From Paradesertivirga superstes (GTDB lineage: Bacteria > Bacteroidota > Bacteroidia > Sphingobacteriales > Sphingobacteriaceae), in NCBI RefSeq assembly GCF_037622515.1, contig NZ_JBBJCN010000003.1:1-64000 (forward strand): a stretch of DNA of 64,000 bases, written 5' to 3'. A model generated the notes under the pieces. That model did no database searches, had not been told where the DNA came from, and saw only the letters and a list, made by a program, of their open reading frames with translations. Position numbers and translations under genes: made by a program. Shown here piece after piece: positions 38,139-47,152 of the stretch (its first letter is position 1; every line of letters begins with the position of its first letter).

Positions 38139-39272
38139 TCAATTTGATACGATAACCCTCCTTCCTTTAACAGTGAAATGAACTTTTCCCAGCAACTCGA
38201 AATTTTTAAGAATTTCAGAGAGGTTTACAGAACGGGAGAATGTTCCAACAAACCTGTCATCGTTACTGCTAAGATTATATTCTACCTCTACGTCGTACCA
38301 ACGACTGATAATCGTCATAATGCTCTTGATATCCTGGTTATCAAAAATGAAATAGCCACTTTTCCATGCAATAGCCTCTTCTGCATTAATTTGCGCGATG
38401 TCAATCTCTGATCTTCCTTTATAGCTGATTGACTGCTGACCCGGAACAAGCATTTTACTCTGCTTAGAATTCGCGACAGTTACACTTCCCTCAAGTAAGG
38501 TAGTGCTGACATGTTCTTCATTATGGTATGCTTTAACGTTAAAGCTAGTACCGAGCACCTTAACTTCTGTACCATTAGCAGATACTCTGAATGGCTTTTT
38601 CTTATTTTTCGCAACTTCAAAATATGCTTCACCTTCAAGCTCTACTGTTCTGTCCTTACCGCTAAATACAACCGGAAACGTTAACTTACTGTCTGAATTA
38701 AGCCACACTTTTGAACCATCTGGCAATACTAATTCGTATTCACCTCCACGTGGTATATAAATGGTATTTAAATGGGTGGCGGCACTTGCATTATTGGAAT
38801 TATAGACAATTCTGCCATTTTCCTTAGATATCGCGGAAGGTCCTTGCTGTGCAACAAGGCCATTTTTAGAAGCTCCCAGATCCACCTGCGATCCGTCCGA
38901 TAAAATAAGTATCGCCTTGTTTGATCCCGGAAGGATCGGGACAGGCTTAGGTTTAATCACTACTCTATTTTTAGTATCACCTGAAATACTGTTGAAATAG
39001 TACAAGCCACCAAGCATACAAAAAACAACACAAGCTGCTGCAACCCATCTTAGCCAGGGGTAAATTTTGACAGGAGAAGAGTTCTTAATGCTTTTAATTA
39101 AGCGGGTGTAGATTTCACTCTTAATTTCCTCTTCATTTCCCAACTCGCTCTCATCCCACTTGTTTACTAATGAAAAAGTATCCTGATAGTTTTCAAGAAG
39201 CAATTCTTCTTCCCTGGTACAATGGCCGGAACTGCACTTTTCATAAAGTGAAATGAATTCTTGTTTCGTCAT
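38139..39272 (-). CDS. FecR-family anti-sigma factor
   Basis: A 377-aa inner-membrane anti-sigma protein that relays a signal from SusC to the ECF sigma factor. The cytoplasmic N-terminus (about 1-75) binds sigma, and a membrane helix lies near 76-96 (WVAAACVVFCMLGGLYYF). The periplasmic part holds the FecR domain (YIPRGGEYELVLPDGSKVWLNSDSKLTFP) and the C-terminal DUF4974-like domain that contacts the STN domain (IKSIMTIISRWYDVEVEY). It is transcribed divergently from its sigma gene across 104 bp and in the same direction as susC. Confidence 0.95.
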   Translation of the reverse strand: MTKQEFISLYEKCSSGHCTREEELLLENYQDTFSLVNKWDESELGNEEEIKSEIYTRLIKSIKNSSPVKIYPWLRWVAAACVVFCMLGGLYYFNSISGDTKNRVVIKPKPVPILPGSNKAILILSDGSQVDLGASKNGLVAQQGPSAISKENGRIVYNSNNASAATHLNTIYIPRGGEYELVLPDGSKVWLNSDSKLTFPVVFSGKDRTVELEGEAYFEVAKNKKKPFRVSANGTEVKVLGTSFNVKAYHNEEHVSTTLLEGSVTVANSKQSKMLVPGQQSISYKGRSEIDIAQINAEEAIAWKSGYFIFDNQDIKSIMTIISRWYDVEVEYNLSSNDDRFVGTFSRSVNLSEILKNFELLGKVHFTVKGRRVIVSN

Positions 39273-39376
39273 GGTTATAATCAGTTATATGTATAGTTCC
39301 TAAAACACCGGGGCACACACATAAATTTTTTATATTTTTTTAATCATCCTTTTATATTAATTTTAAGGGACCGATT

Positions 39377-39958
39377 ATGCTCAACCGCCTTTCACCGGAT
39401 TCTGATTTACTTGACGCTATAAAGCTTGATGACGAAAAGGCATTTGCGTTGCTTTTTGACCGCTATTGGTCTAAAATTTATAGCACCTCAAATCGTTACC
39501 TTAAAGACGGGTCAGCATCATCAGATATTGTTCATGATATCTTTCTGGGAATATGGCTTAAAAGGGCCGAATTAAAAATCACTTCTCTTCAGGCTTATTT
39601 AACTACCGCAGCCCGATACCGGGTATATAAACAGCTGGAAAAAGGAAAGAAAAACATTTTAAAATACGAAAAAGATCTGGAAATACATGATACTTGCTTA
39701 ATTAACAATCAGGCAGACTCCAACTTTATATTCAAAGATTTAGAGAAAGAGGTTAACACATACCTGTCTAAATTGCCTAACAGGTGCCGCGAAATATTTA
39801 TTCTGAGCAGAAAGGAACACCTCTCAAATGATGAAATTGCTATTAAACTAGGAATCTCTAAACGGACAGTCGAAAATCAGCTCACTCACGCGTTGAGACA
39901 AATCCGCTTATCTTTAAAAGATGTTTCTGTTATTCTTCTGTTACTTTATGGAATTTAA
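39377..39958 (+). CDS. ECF-type RNA polymerase sigma factor (locus C)
   Basis: A 193-aa sigma factor of the FecI/ECF group. Region 2 is visible near residues 20-85 (FALLFDRYWSKIYSTSNRYL; DIVHDIFLGIWLKR) and region 4 near 125-180 (LPNRCREIFILSRKEHLSNDEIA; ISKRTVENQLTHALRQIR). It is divergent from fecR and should direct transcription of the locus C susC/D genes when SusC is occupied by ligand. It ends 65 bases from the converging acetylesterase gene. Confidence 0.94.
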   Translation: MLNRLSPDSDLLDAIKLDDEKAFALLFDRYWSKIYSTSNRYLKDGSASSDIVHDIFLGIWLKRAELKITSLQAYLTTAARYRVYKQLEKGKKNILKYEKDLEIHDTCLINNQADSNFIFKDLEKEVNTYLSKLPNRCREIFILSRKEHLSNDEIAIKLGISKRTVENQLTHALRQIRLSLKDVSVILLLLYGI

Positions 39959-40023
39959 AATCTGCCTGTATAATAGCTGCCAATACTGGGTCCTGCGACC
40001 TTCTACTCGTAGTTCCGAAAAAG

Positions 40024-40794
40024 TTATAATTTTGAACTGGGCTTTACAACTCTGTGATAAAGATCGAGATTTAGTTTTTTCATTTCATCAAGAACCAACT
40101 CTGCTAATAGACGCGCACCGTATTCACTGAAATGGGTATTATCGTTTACTCCATTCGGGAACTGAGGATTTGCGCCGGGCTCAGAAATATTAAATAATAA
40201 TTTAGAATTCTCGGGACCAAATGATTCGTAAAGCTGGCGGCTTCTGGTATCAAGATCTACCATCGGAACTTTGAGCGCTGCGGAAACCTCTGCCACCACT
40301 TTTGAATATTCGACATGAGTTTCTGAAGCCTTACCATCTTTATCGAATTTACGCCGTGATACCGGAGTTACGAGTACGGGCGTCGCTTGTTTAGCTCTGG
40401 TTTCCGTTATAAACCGGATAAGGTTCTTTCGATAATCCTCAGGAGAAGTGTATCGCTCTTTATATATTTCCTCTTTCGCTTCATCATTATGGCCAAATTG
40501 CATAAAAACATAATCACCTTTCTTTAATGCATTTGCAACGGGCATCCAGCGATTCTCACTAATAAAGGTTCTCGTACTTCTTCCTCCTCTGGCATGGTTG
40601 CTTACCTCAACAGTTTTGTCGAAAAACACGGCGAAAGGTGTTCCCCAACCGGTTACAGGAGCTTGCGACACGGGTTGAGTACAAACGGTGGAATCTCCAA
40701 TTAAATAAACGACTATAGTATCCTCATCAGACAGAGCAAAGGAAAAGAGAGTAAAAACTACTGCCAGAGCTACTATTTTATTAAGCATATGCAT
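40024..40794 (-). CDS. Rhamnogalacturonan acetylesterase (CE12-like), copy 1
   Basis: A 256-aa exported SGNH esterase that should remove acetyl groups from the rhamnogalacturonan backbone. The signal sequence covers about residues 1-21. The nucleophile Ser35 is in YLIGDSTVC. Block II is seen as NHARGGRSTRTF, block III as FMQFGHNDE, and the Asp-His pair as DNTHFSEYGARL, all diagnostic of the rhamnogalacturonan-acetylesterase group. It lies 12 bases behind a second, related esterase gene on the same strand, so the two form an operon. Confidence 0.92.
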   Translation of the reverse strand: MHMLNKIVALAVVFTLFSFALSDEDTIVVYLIGDSTVCTQPVSQAPVTGWGTPFAVFFDKTVEVSNHARGGRSTRTFISENRWMPVANALKKGDYVFMQFGHNDEAKEEIYKERYTSPEDYRKNLIRFITETRAKQATPVLVTPVSRRKFDKDGKASETHVEYSKVVAEVSAALKVPMVDLDTRSRQLYESFGPENSKLLFNISEPGANPQFPNGVNDNTHFSEYGARLLAELVLDEMKKLNLDLYHRVVKPSSKL

Positions 40795-40806
40795 AAATTA
40801 TATCTT

Positions 40807-41571
40807 TTATTTCTTAAGTGCAGGTGTGAAAAAATGATGGGAAATAACACCCGGATTAAGCGCCTTAAGTTCAGCGTAAACAATTTCAGCCATTTTACGG
40901 GCCCCAAGCTCACTGAAATGAGTATCGTCTACCTTTCCATCCGGATAATTAGGATGCTGCCCAGGCTTAAGATAATTAAACAGCCATTTAGAATTCTCAG
41001 AGCCGAACTCCTGTAGTAAAGCCTGGCTTTTCCGGCCTAAGTCAACTAAACCCACTTTTTTTCGTTCTGCAACTTTACGAACCAGCTCAGAATAGACTTT
41101 GTGAGTATCTTGAACTTTGCCCTCTGAATTAAAATTTCTTCTTGCTGCAGGAGTAATTAAAACCGGAATAGCCTTTTTTGACCTGGAATCGTTGATAAAC
41201 TTTATAAGATTATCCTGAAACTCTCTCTTTTTTGTTGATTGAACTTTGCTGGCTACCTCATCGTTGTGACCAAATTGTATAAGGACGATATCTCCTTCCT
41301 GCAGGCTGTCGACGATAGGAGCCCAGCGATTTTCTGCAATAAATGATTTAGTACTTCTTCCGTTCTGAGCGGTATTGTAAACAAGAGTTGATGTAGTATC
41401 AAAAAACTTTGCGAACATCATCCCCCATCCGGTATCAGGATACGCGTTTAACTGTTTGACTGACATAGTTGAGTCGCCGACCAAAAACACCCTAAGTTTT
41501 CGTTGCTGACTTGTAAAGCTAAAGCCAACGAGGGCTAGCATAAGCAAAATATATTTAATGTGAAGCTTCAT
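40807..41571 (-). CDS. Rhamnogalacturonan acetylesterase (CE12-like), copy 2
   Basis: A 254-aa paralogue of the neighbour with the same blocks: VFLVGDSTMS, NTAQNGRSTKSF, LIQFGHNDEV and DDTHFSELGARKM. The start at 41571 is chosen because it begins a clean signal peptide (MKLHIKYILLMLALVGFSF); an in-frame ATG at 41619 would add 16 hydrophilic residues. The two copies differ through most of their length, so they are an old pair and may act on different acetyl positions (inference). It is the first gene of the two-gene unit. Confidence 0.92.
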   Translation of the reverse strand: MKLHIKYILLMLALVGFSFTSQQRKLRVFLVGDSTMSVKQLNAYPDTGWGMMFAKFFDTTSTLVYNTAQNGRSTKSFIAENRWAPIVDSLQEGDIVLIQFGHNDEVASKVQSTKKREFQDNLIKFINDSRSKKAIPVLITPAARRNFNSEGKVQDTHKVYSELVRKVAERKKVGLVDLGRKSQALLQEFGSENSKWLFNYLKPGQHPNYPDGKVDDTHFSELGARKMAEIVYAELKALNPGVISHHFFTPALKK

Positions 41572-41619
41572 ATATGTGTTATCTTGAACGTGCAGATTTT
41601 GATTTGGCATCATTTTCAA

Positions 41620-41939
41620 CCACTAAGTATCCTTCATAACCGATTAGTTTCGTATTCATCAGTCTGATATCTTTACTGGTAACACCTCTCACTGAAATCC
41701 AACAAATTATCTGCTAAAATTAGCTATTGCAGTGGAGGGATCAAAGTGCATCAGGATTAAAAATTGTGGCATTAAAACAAAAGGATGATTTAATATTTGT
41801 TGAAGTTTTTCGAAATTATGGACACTGTTTGTTCGGCTTTATAAAGAGCATCTGTCTTAACAGTACCGTTGTGGAAAGTGAAGAGAACGAATGGAAACCA
41901 ATGACTTCAGAGTCTCTTCGAAAGTAATCGACTACCAAA
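41620..41939. other. Intergenic region with diverged repeat copy A
   Basis: The gap between the acetylesterase and hybrid kinase genes. It has a 66-codon plus-strand frame (41727-41927) with no protein-like features. A roughly 55-bp segment at 41698-41754 has a diverged second copy at 44666-44721 on the far side of the kinase gene. Confidence 0.4.
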
Positions 41940-44318
41940 TTAAATAAGCTCTGCTACAAGATTTTTCGTTATTTTCTTATATAAATGACTTGGCTCGAAG
42001 GGCTTCAAAATAAAGTCATTCATTCCCTTTTTCACAAACATTTCTTTACTTCCCTCGCCCACACTACCAGTCAACGCTATAATCGGCAATTCCTGGTATT
42101 TTTTTCCGGATAAAGCCCTGATTAATCTAACTGCTTCAAAGCCACCCATTACCGGCATATAGATGTCCATTAATACCATATCATAGCTGCCGGCTTTGAC
42201 TTTTTCAATTGCCTCCAGACCATTTTCGGCAAAGTCTACTTTAACACTCCACTTGTCAAGTACTTTTCTGGCCAGCAATCTATTAATGGCATTATCATCA
42301 ACAACAAGCAAGTGTTTGAAAAGTGGAGCTTGTTGTTCAGGATACAAAATTTTAGTAGCCGAGGTTAATACTTTTGGAAAGGTAATTGAAAAATCAAAGG
42401 TCGTACCCTTGCCCAATTCACTTTTTACCCCAATTGACGACTGATTAAGAAGGATAAGTTTTTGGGTTATTGCCAGGCCAAGCCCTGTACCTCCATATTT
42501 TCGGGATGTGTCCATTTCGGCTTGAGTGTAAGCTTCGAATATGCTATCAAGTTTGTCTGCTGGTATACCAATCCCAGTGTCGCTTACTTCAAATTTAACA
42601 TTCACATCAGTATCCGTTTCTTCCTTTTTAATAACTTTAAGCTTAACCTCGCCCTTTTCAGTAAACTTTACTGCATTGCCGAGTAAGTTCATAAAAATCT
42701 GGTAAAGCCTAGTCGAATCTCCTAATACTTCTTTAGGCAGGTTGTCATCAACTTCAAAATTAACAACAACACTTTTGCCTTCCGTTTTAAACTTTAAAGA
42801 TTCAATAGTTTTTGAGGCAAGTTCCCGAAGATCTACCGGCACGCTTTCAAGCTGAAGGTTGCCCGTTTCAATTTTAGTGAAGTCGAGGACGTCATTAATC
42901 AGAGTAAGAAGCTTCTGTGCTGAGAATTTAAGAATATTTAAATTATTTAATTGGCGCTCCAATGGCTCTTCATCAATCAATATGCTTGTCATACCGATCA
43001 CAGCATTGAGAGGAGTGCGCATTTCATGGCTGATTACTGAAAGAAAATTCTCTTTGGCCTTACTCAAGCCAATTGCATCTTCACGCGTTTTGATCAATTG
43101 CTCTTCAGCATGTTTACGAGCAGTTATATCTACTATGACAGAAACCTGCTTTTCAACCTTGCCAGCTTCATTAGTAAGTGGGTTATTCGAAGAAAATATC
43201 CATATAGGTGTGCGGTCCTTTTTATAAAGCAACGCCTCTGTTTCATAGGGTTTAATTTGAGCCAGGAGCTGTTTCGCTTTCGCAAGCAGTGTTCGGTCAG
43301 TCTTTTCTCCTACAAGGAGGTCTCCAAATGTTCTGCCTTTAAGCTCAGTAAGTTTATAACCAATTATATTTTCGGCAGCTGCATTCAACCACTCTATTTC
43401 GCTCCTGGAATTTCTTATAATTACTCCGGCTGCTGACTTTTCAACTGCAACTGACAATGTTTTAAGCTTTTCTTCGCTCTCCTTCCTCTCGGTAATGTCC
43501 CTGCCGTTTACCAGCCATTTATCATCATTGATGACATCCGACCACTCGAACCATTTAACCTGGCCAGCCTTTGTTATCACGCGGGTTTCTAAACGAAAGG
43601 CAGTTTTCCCCCTTGCTATCTCTTCATATACTGCTGGCATCACCCGTTCACGTTCGCCCGGCAAAGTGAAATCCCAGATATTTTTTGACATTGCTTCCTT
43701 AACCGTATAGCCAAGTAGCGAATAAATTGAATCGTTGATGAATTCAATCACTCCGTCACTATTTATTATACAATGTATTTCTGTAGAGTTATTAAAAAGA
43801 TTTTGAAACGACGTTGCCTGCTGCAATAATTTCTCAAGCTCACGATTCTTTTCGGCAAGTTCCAGATGAGCCATCACTTCGTTTGCAAGGATTTTCAATG
43901 CATCTTTCTGATATTGCTCTAACGCCCTCGGCTGATAATCAAGGACGCAAATAGTGCCAATATTAATACCATCGGTAGTTGTTAACGGATGTCCGGCGTA
44001 GAATCGTACTCCATCAGGACCCGCAACATGTGGGTAGTTTGCAAAACGCTGATCTTTCTGGGTATCGGGAACTTCAAGAAGAAAGTCATTCTGTATAGTT
44101 GTTTTGCAGATAGCAATATCAAGGGGAGCTTCTTTTACATCAATCCCCATAATAGATTTCATCCACTGTCTTTTATCATCTATAAAGCTAATTAACGCTA
44201 CCGGGGTTTTGCATATATGGGACGCTAACCTCATAATGCTATCATACTGATGCTCAGATTCTGTATCTAAAATTTGATACTTTTTTAAAGCATCCAGCCT
44301 TTTTAACTCTTGATTCAT
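41940..44318 (-). CDS. Cytoplasmic hybrid histidine kinase (GAF-PAS-PAS-HisKA-HATPase-REC)
   Basis: A 792-aa soluble hybrid kinase with no membrane segment. An N-terminal GAF domain (about 1-160; ICKTPVALISFIDDKRQWMKS) is followed by two PAS domains (about 170-290 and 295-410). HisKA carries His431 (VISHEMRTPLNAVIGM), and the HATPase shows NLLGNAVKFTE and GTGLGLAI. A C-terminal receiver has Asp718 (MVLMDIYMPVMGG). There is no output domain, so phosphate must pass to another protein. It lies between the acetylesterases and the GH28 remnant, but no cognate regulator is adjacent. It may be unrelated to pectin use. Confidence 0.93.
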   Translation of the reverse strand: MNQELKRLDALKKYQILDTESEHQYDSIMRLASHICKTPVALISFIDDKRQWMKSIMGIDVKEAPLDIAICKTTIQNDFLLEVPDTQKDQRFANYPHVAGPDGVRFYAGHPLTTTDGINIGTICVLDYQPRALEQYQKDALKILANEVMAHLELAEKNRELEKLLQQATSFQNLFNNSTEIHCIINSDGVIEFINDSIYSLLGYTVKEAMSKNIWDFTLPGERERVMPAVYEEIARGKTAFRLETRVITKAGQVKWFEWSDVINDDKWLVNGRDITERKESEEKLKTLSVAVEKSAAGVIIRNSRSEIEWLNAAAENIIGYKLTELKGRTFGDLLVGEKTDRTLLAKAKQLLAQIKPYETEALLYKKDRTPIWIFSSNNPLTNEAGKVEKQVSVIVDITARKHAEEQLIKTREDAIGLSKAKENFLSVISHEMRTPLNAVIGMTSILIDEEPLERQLNNLNILKFSAQKLLTLINDVLDFTKIETGNLQLESVPVDLRELASKTIESLKFKTEGKSVVVNFEVDDNLPKEVLGDSTRLYQIFMNLLGNAVKFTEKGEVKLKVIKKEETDTDVNVKFEVSDTGIGIPADKLDSIFEAYTQAEMDTSRKYGGTGLGLAITQKLILLNQSSIGVKSELGKGTTFDFSITFPKVLTSATKILYPEQQAPLFKHLLVVDDNAINRLLARKVLDKWSVKVDFAENGLEAIEKVKAGSYDMVLMDIYMPVMGGFEAVRLIRALSGKKYQELPIIALTGSVGEGSKEMFVKKGMNDFILKPFEPSHLYKKITKNLVAELI

Positions 44319-44911
44319 AATTTAACGATACACAACGTTTTACGTTAAAAACGAACAAATGTTGTAAGAATGTGACGCTTATTTTTTACTAACCTGTTAC
44401 ATCTGAAAGGGTAATTTGAAATGCTAGTTCCAGGTCGGTTATTTGAAGAAGCTGAGCTTTGAAAGCTCTGTCTACCTTAAGTAACACAGCTTTTTCGCTA
44501 ATTAAAAAAAGTTACCTCCTAAAAGCCTATCTCCTCTTGCGGATGTAGCTCAGAGAAACTTAATGTGTCACTCAATACGATTGATTTCGATTCACCAGAT
44601 TGCCAGATCAAAAGGTTGTTATAAGCCAGATTTCTGTTACATATCTGCAACAAAACCTAGTGGAGTTCAACAAAATTGTCTGCTAAATTCGAAATTGCTG
44701 TGGACGCCTCAAAATCGTCAGAATGACAGAAGCATGCATAAACGCACTAAAAAGGCCATTTTATAGAAAGAAAGAAAGCCTCATATTTCAACATAGTTCA
44801 TAGTAAGGGTACATTTAAATTCCTGAATAAGCAACATTCATAAAAAGAAAACTTTTGTTTATGCGAAATACAATTATTTCGAGGTTATAAAGTTTGGACT
44901 TGTCCGACTGT
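44319..44911. other. Non-coding gap with diverged repeat copy B
   Basis: A 593-bp gap between the hybrid kinase and the GH28 remnant. No frame is convincing (a 67-codon plus-strand frame at 44563-44766 looks like chance). It contains the short palindrome GAGCTTTGAAAGCTC near 44453-44467, and copy B (44666-44721) of the repeat also found at 41698-41754. Confidence 0.4.
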
Positions 44912-46069
44912 TCAATCATGTGATAAACTAGGTTTAGCATTTTGCTGTGGAGTTAGATTTGAAGGCAGTTGAACTACTCCTTTACCGCCCGCATTCCTAA
45001 TTTTTTCTAATTCCCGGGGAAATTCCCCCCATACATTATTATAATATAGAGAGTTTTCAACGCTAACATCAGAAGAATTTTTTAATCCAATCAGTGAGTT
45101 GCTATCCTTGGCCTTCACCATTTTCACGCCAGATATCTTTGCGCCTAACACGTCATCCAGAAACACAACGTATCGGCTGTCTGGCTTTTCATAATTAAAC
45201 GTGCTGTTGTTTACTGAAAGCTCTTTTACGTGTCTGGCCCACAAGCCATAAGATGGCTGTGTTTTAAGGTTGGACACATTATATTGTCCTACCCCAAGCT
45301 CTGGAGGGCTATTTTCTTTGTCGGATAATGGATTTCCGCCTTTTACAAGAACATGTACATCATTAAAAACAATATTTTTAATGTAGCCGGTATGCAGACG
45401 ATTGGGTAAATTAAAATTCAGACCGCCTTCTACCACAGAAGACTCGGGAAGACTATAACCTGCTACGATCGGGGTTGCTCTACGTTGCTTGCCATCAAAC
45501 GGTTTCCACCTTTTATCTGCCTCGCCGTAGGAGCTTCCTCCATAGACTTCGAAAATATCTATACCGTTGAGTATGATATTTTCAACCACACCAATATTCA
45601 CATTATTTACCAGAAGCTCATCGTGCTTAACACCATTCTCATCAAATTTATGGCGGCTAACATTGGCACCCAGAATACGGCCACGATTAGATATGGAAAT
45701 AAAAAACGGTGTGGTAGTTCTGTACATTTTCGATCGCGAGTGGATTGTGCCCGTATGTCCGCAATTAAGGTGTATATCCTTTATATGTGCTCCATCATTA
45801 GTTGAAATGGAAAAACCCGCTTTATTAGCGCCAAGTACATAAATGTTATCTACATGAGCATCCATTATATCATCAGCAGTTTCAGATCCGATCTGAAACA
45901 AATTGCAATTGGTATCGCCAATAATATTTCTCACCATAAAATGTCGCACAGGACGGGTAAATCCGAGGGAACAATCAGATCCGGGCTTCACGATATCATC
46001 AGAACTTACCTTACAATAAATATTGGTAACCGTAACATTATTGCAGGATTTTCGCAAGCTCCTTTTCAA
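44912..46069 (-). pseudogene. GH28 (polygalacturonase-like) gene, 5' part missing
   Basis: This is the C-terminal part (about 375 aa) of a right-handed beta-helix pectinase. Similarity begins close to residue 9, at CNNVTVTNIYCKVSSDDIV, where GH28 proteins carry the catalytic Asp-Asp pair. It continues through SDCSLGFTRPVRHFMVRNI, CNLFQIGSETADD and FSISTNDGAHIKDIHLNCG. The signal peptide and the first 200 or so residues expected for the family are absent. The frame can open only at a TTG at 46069 that belongs to the neighbouring ATPase sequence. The remnant is joined head to tail to a truncated defence ATPase. It would have completed the enzyme set of pectin locus C. Confidence 0.85.
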
Positions 46070-46691
46070 GGTTATCTATTTTTTCTTTGGCTAAAACATT
46101 CCCAACGTCATCCACACCTATAGCAAGAAAGAAAATCCTTTCTAATGCTTCAATATATTTATCCCGATCATATAGATGATAATCAAAAAAGTTTTTTGTA
46201 TGAGCAATTGTATCCTCAGACAAAGTGTTAAACAACAAAAAATACCGATATGAAATTTTAGAGCCAGCAGAAAGATGCTTACCGCCAAACGGTATTTTTA
46301 AGTTTTCGTCAATACCAAACTCTCTTTCAAGAATTGATTTGACTTGCTTTATATCGTTATTCTTTGCCAATTTTTCCGGGAAGGTATTATCACTGGAAAA
46401 GTAAATCTCATCTGAACCAATATTAATCACAGGGCTTTTTCTTGCGATTAAAAAATCTTTATCATTAATCCTAAAGTCTAAGCCATACCATGACACTGTT
46501 TCATTAATGACTTTTTCAGCAATGTTGGCTTTAGAAGAAAGCATACAATAATCAAATATGGATAACAAACTCGTTTTCCCCGTTCCACTTCCACCAGTAA
46601 TCACATTTACTTTATTCGATAGAAAGTTTAATTCACGAGATTCAGCGCCATTTTTAAACCACAGGATTACTTTATTAATATGAAACTTCAT
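46038..46691 (-). pseudogene. ABC-3C defence ATPase (DUF3732-like), 3' part missing
   Basis: Only the first 213 or so residues of a much longer ATPase remain. The Walker A motif is at residues 33-40 (GGSGTGKTSLL), and the N-terminal lobe looks intact. The protein stops as the coiled coil begins (KEKIDNLEKELAK), so the ABC signature and Walker B expected in the C-terminal half are gone. The stop codon lies just inside GH28-derived sequence. The start overlaps the middle-component stop by 4 bases (ATGA). Full-length relatives are about 600 aa or longer (from memory of the family). ATP hydrolysis, and thus system function, is probably lost. Confidence 0.75.
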
Positions 46692-47152
46692 AGCTCGATT
46701 TTCAATTTTAAATACAAAGAATTTTCGTTTTGACCTTTAAATAGGTATGCTAGCACTTCGATAGCAGGAAGAAAGTCAGTTGCTCTTTTACCAATGGTTC
46801 TTGAATACTCAGGACTAAAGTCAGAGGTATAGTTATAAACTATCTCATCTCTCCGGATCGTGATGATATTCATTTCGCTGAGAATTGTGATCGCATTTAT
46901 AGACAACGGCAAGTAATCAACAAAACGAGCGTTAAAGCTGATAAAGCACTCTGGATTTTTCACAATAAACTCTTCTAAGCTTCTCTTTAAGGAACTACTT
47001 CTCAGTTTTCTTACTGTTGGATAATGTAAGATAAATGGCAAAACGAGTAGTGCTTTAGCAGATGTGATGCTACTAAATCCTTTTAAAAGATAGCCCAGAG
47101 CAACACATGCTAAAGCTTCATTGTTATTTATATAAGCTGAAGACTGTCTCAT
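46688..47152 (-). CDS. ABC-3C system middle component
   Basis: A 154-aa protein resembling the middle component of three-component ABC systems (ABC-3C, MC3-like). It starts with NNNEALACVALGYLLKGF and has LLVLPFILHYPTVRKLR, the hallmark hydrophobic block of this group, followed by a winged-helix-like region (FVDYLPLSINAITILSEMNII). It overlaps the genes on both sides by 4 bases (ATGA), so the three are translated as one unit. In ABC-3C operons this part is thought to link the ATPase with the effector. Assignment rests on motif memory and gene order. Confidence 0.7.
   Translation of the reverse strand: MRQSSAYINNNEALACVALGYLLKGFSSITSAKALLVLPFILHYPTVRKLRSSSLKRSLEEFIVKNPECFISFNARFVDYLPLSINAITILSEMNIITIRRDEIVYNYTSDFSPEYSRTIGKRATDFLPAIEVLAYLFKGQNENSLYLKLKIEL

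Noticed and set aside
41727..41927. 66-codon plus-strand frame near the acetylesterases
   Set aside because: The corresponding repeat copy at 44.67 kb does not keep the frame open, and the sequence shows no domain.
44563..44766. 67-codon plus-strand frame between the hybrid kinase and GH28 remnant
   Set aside because: No protein-like pattern, and it lies in a segment that has a diverged non-coding copy near 41.7 kb.
46046..46691. Fused ATPase-GH28 protein
   Set aside because: The two sequences are in different frames at the joint, and the ATPase frame stops within three codons after it.
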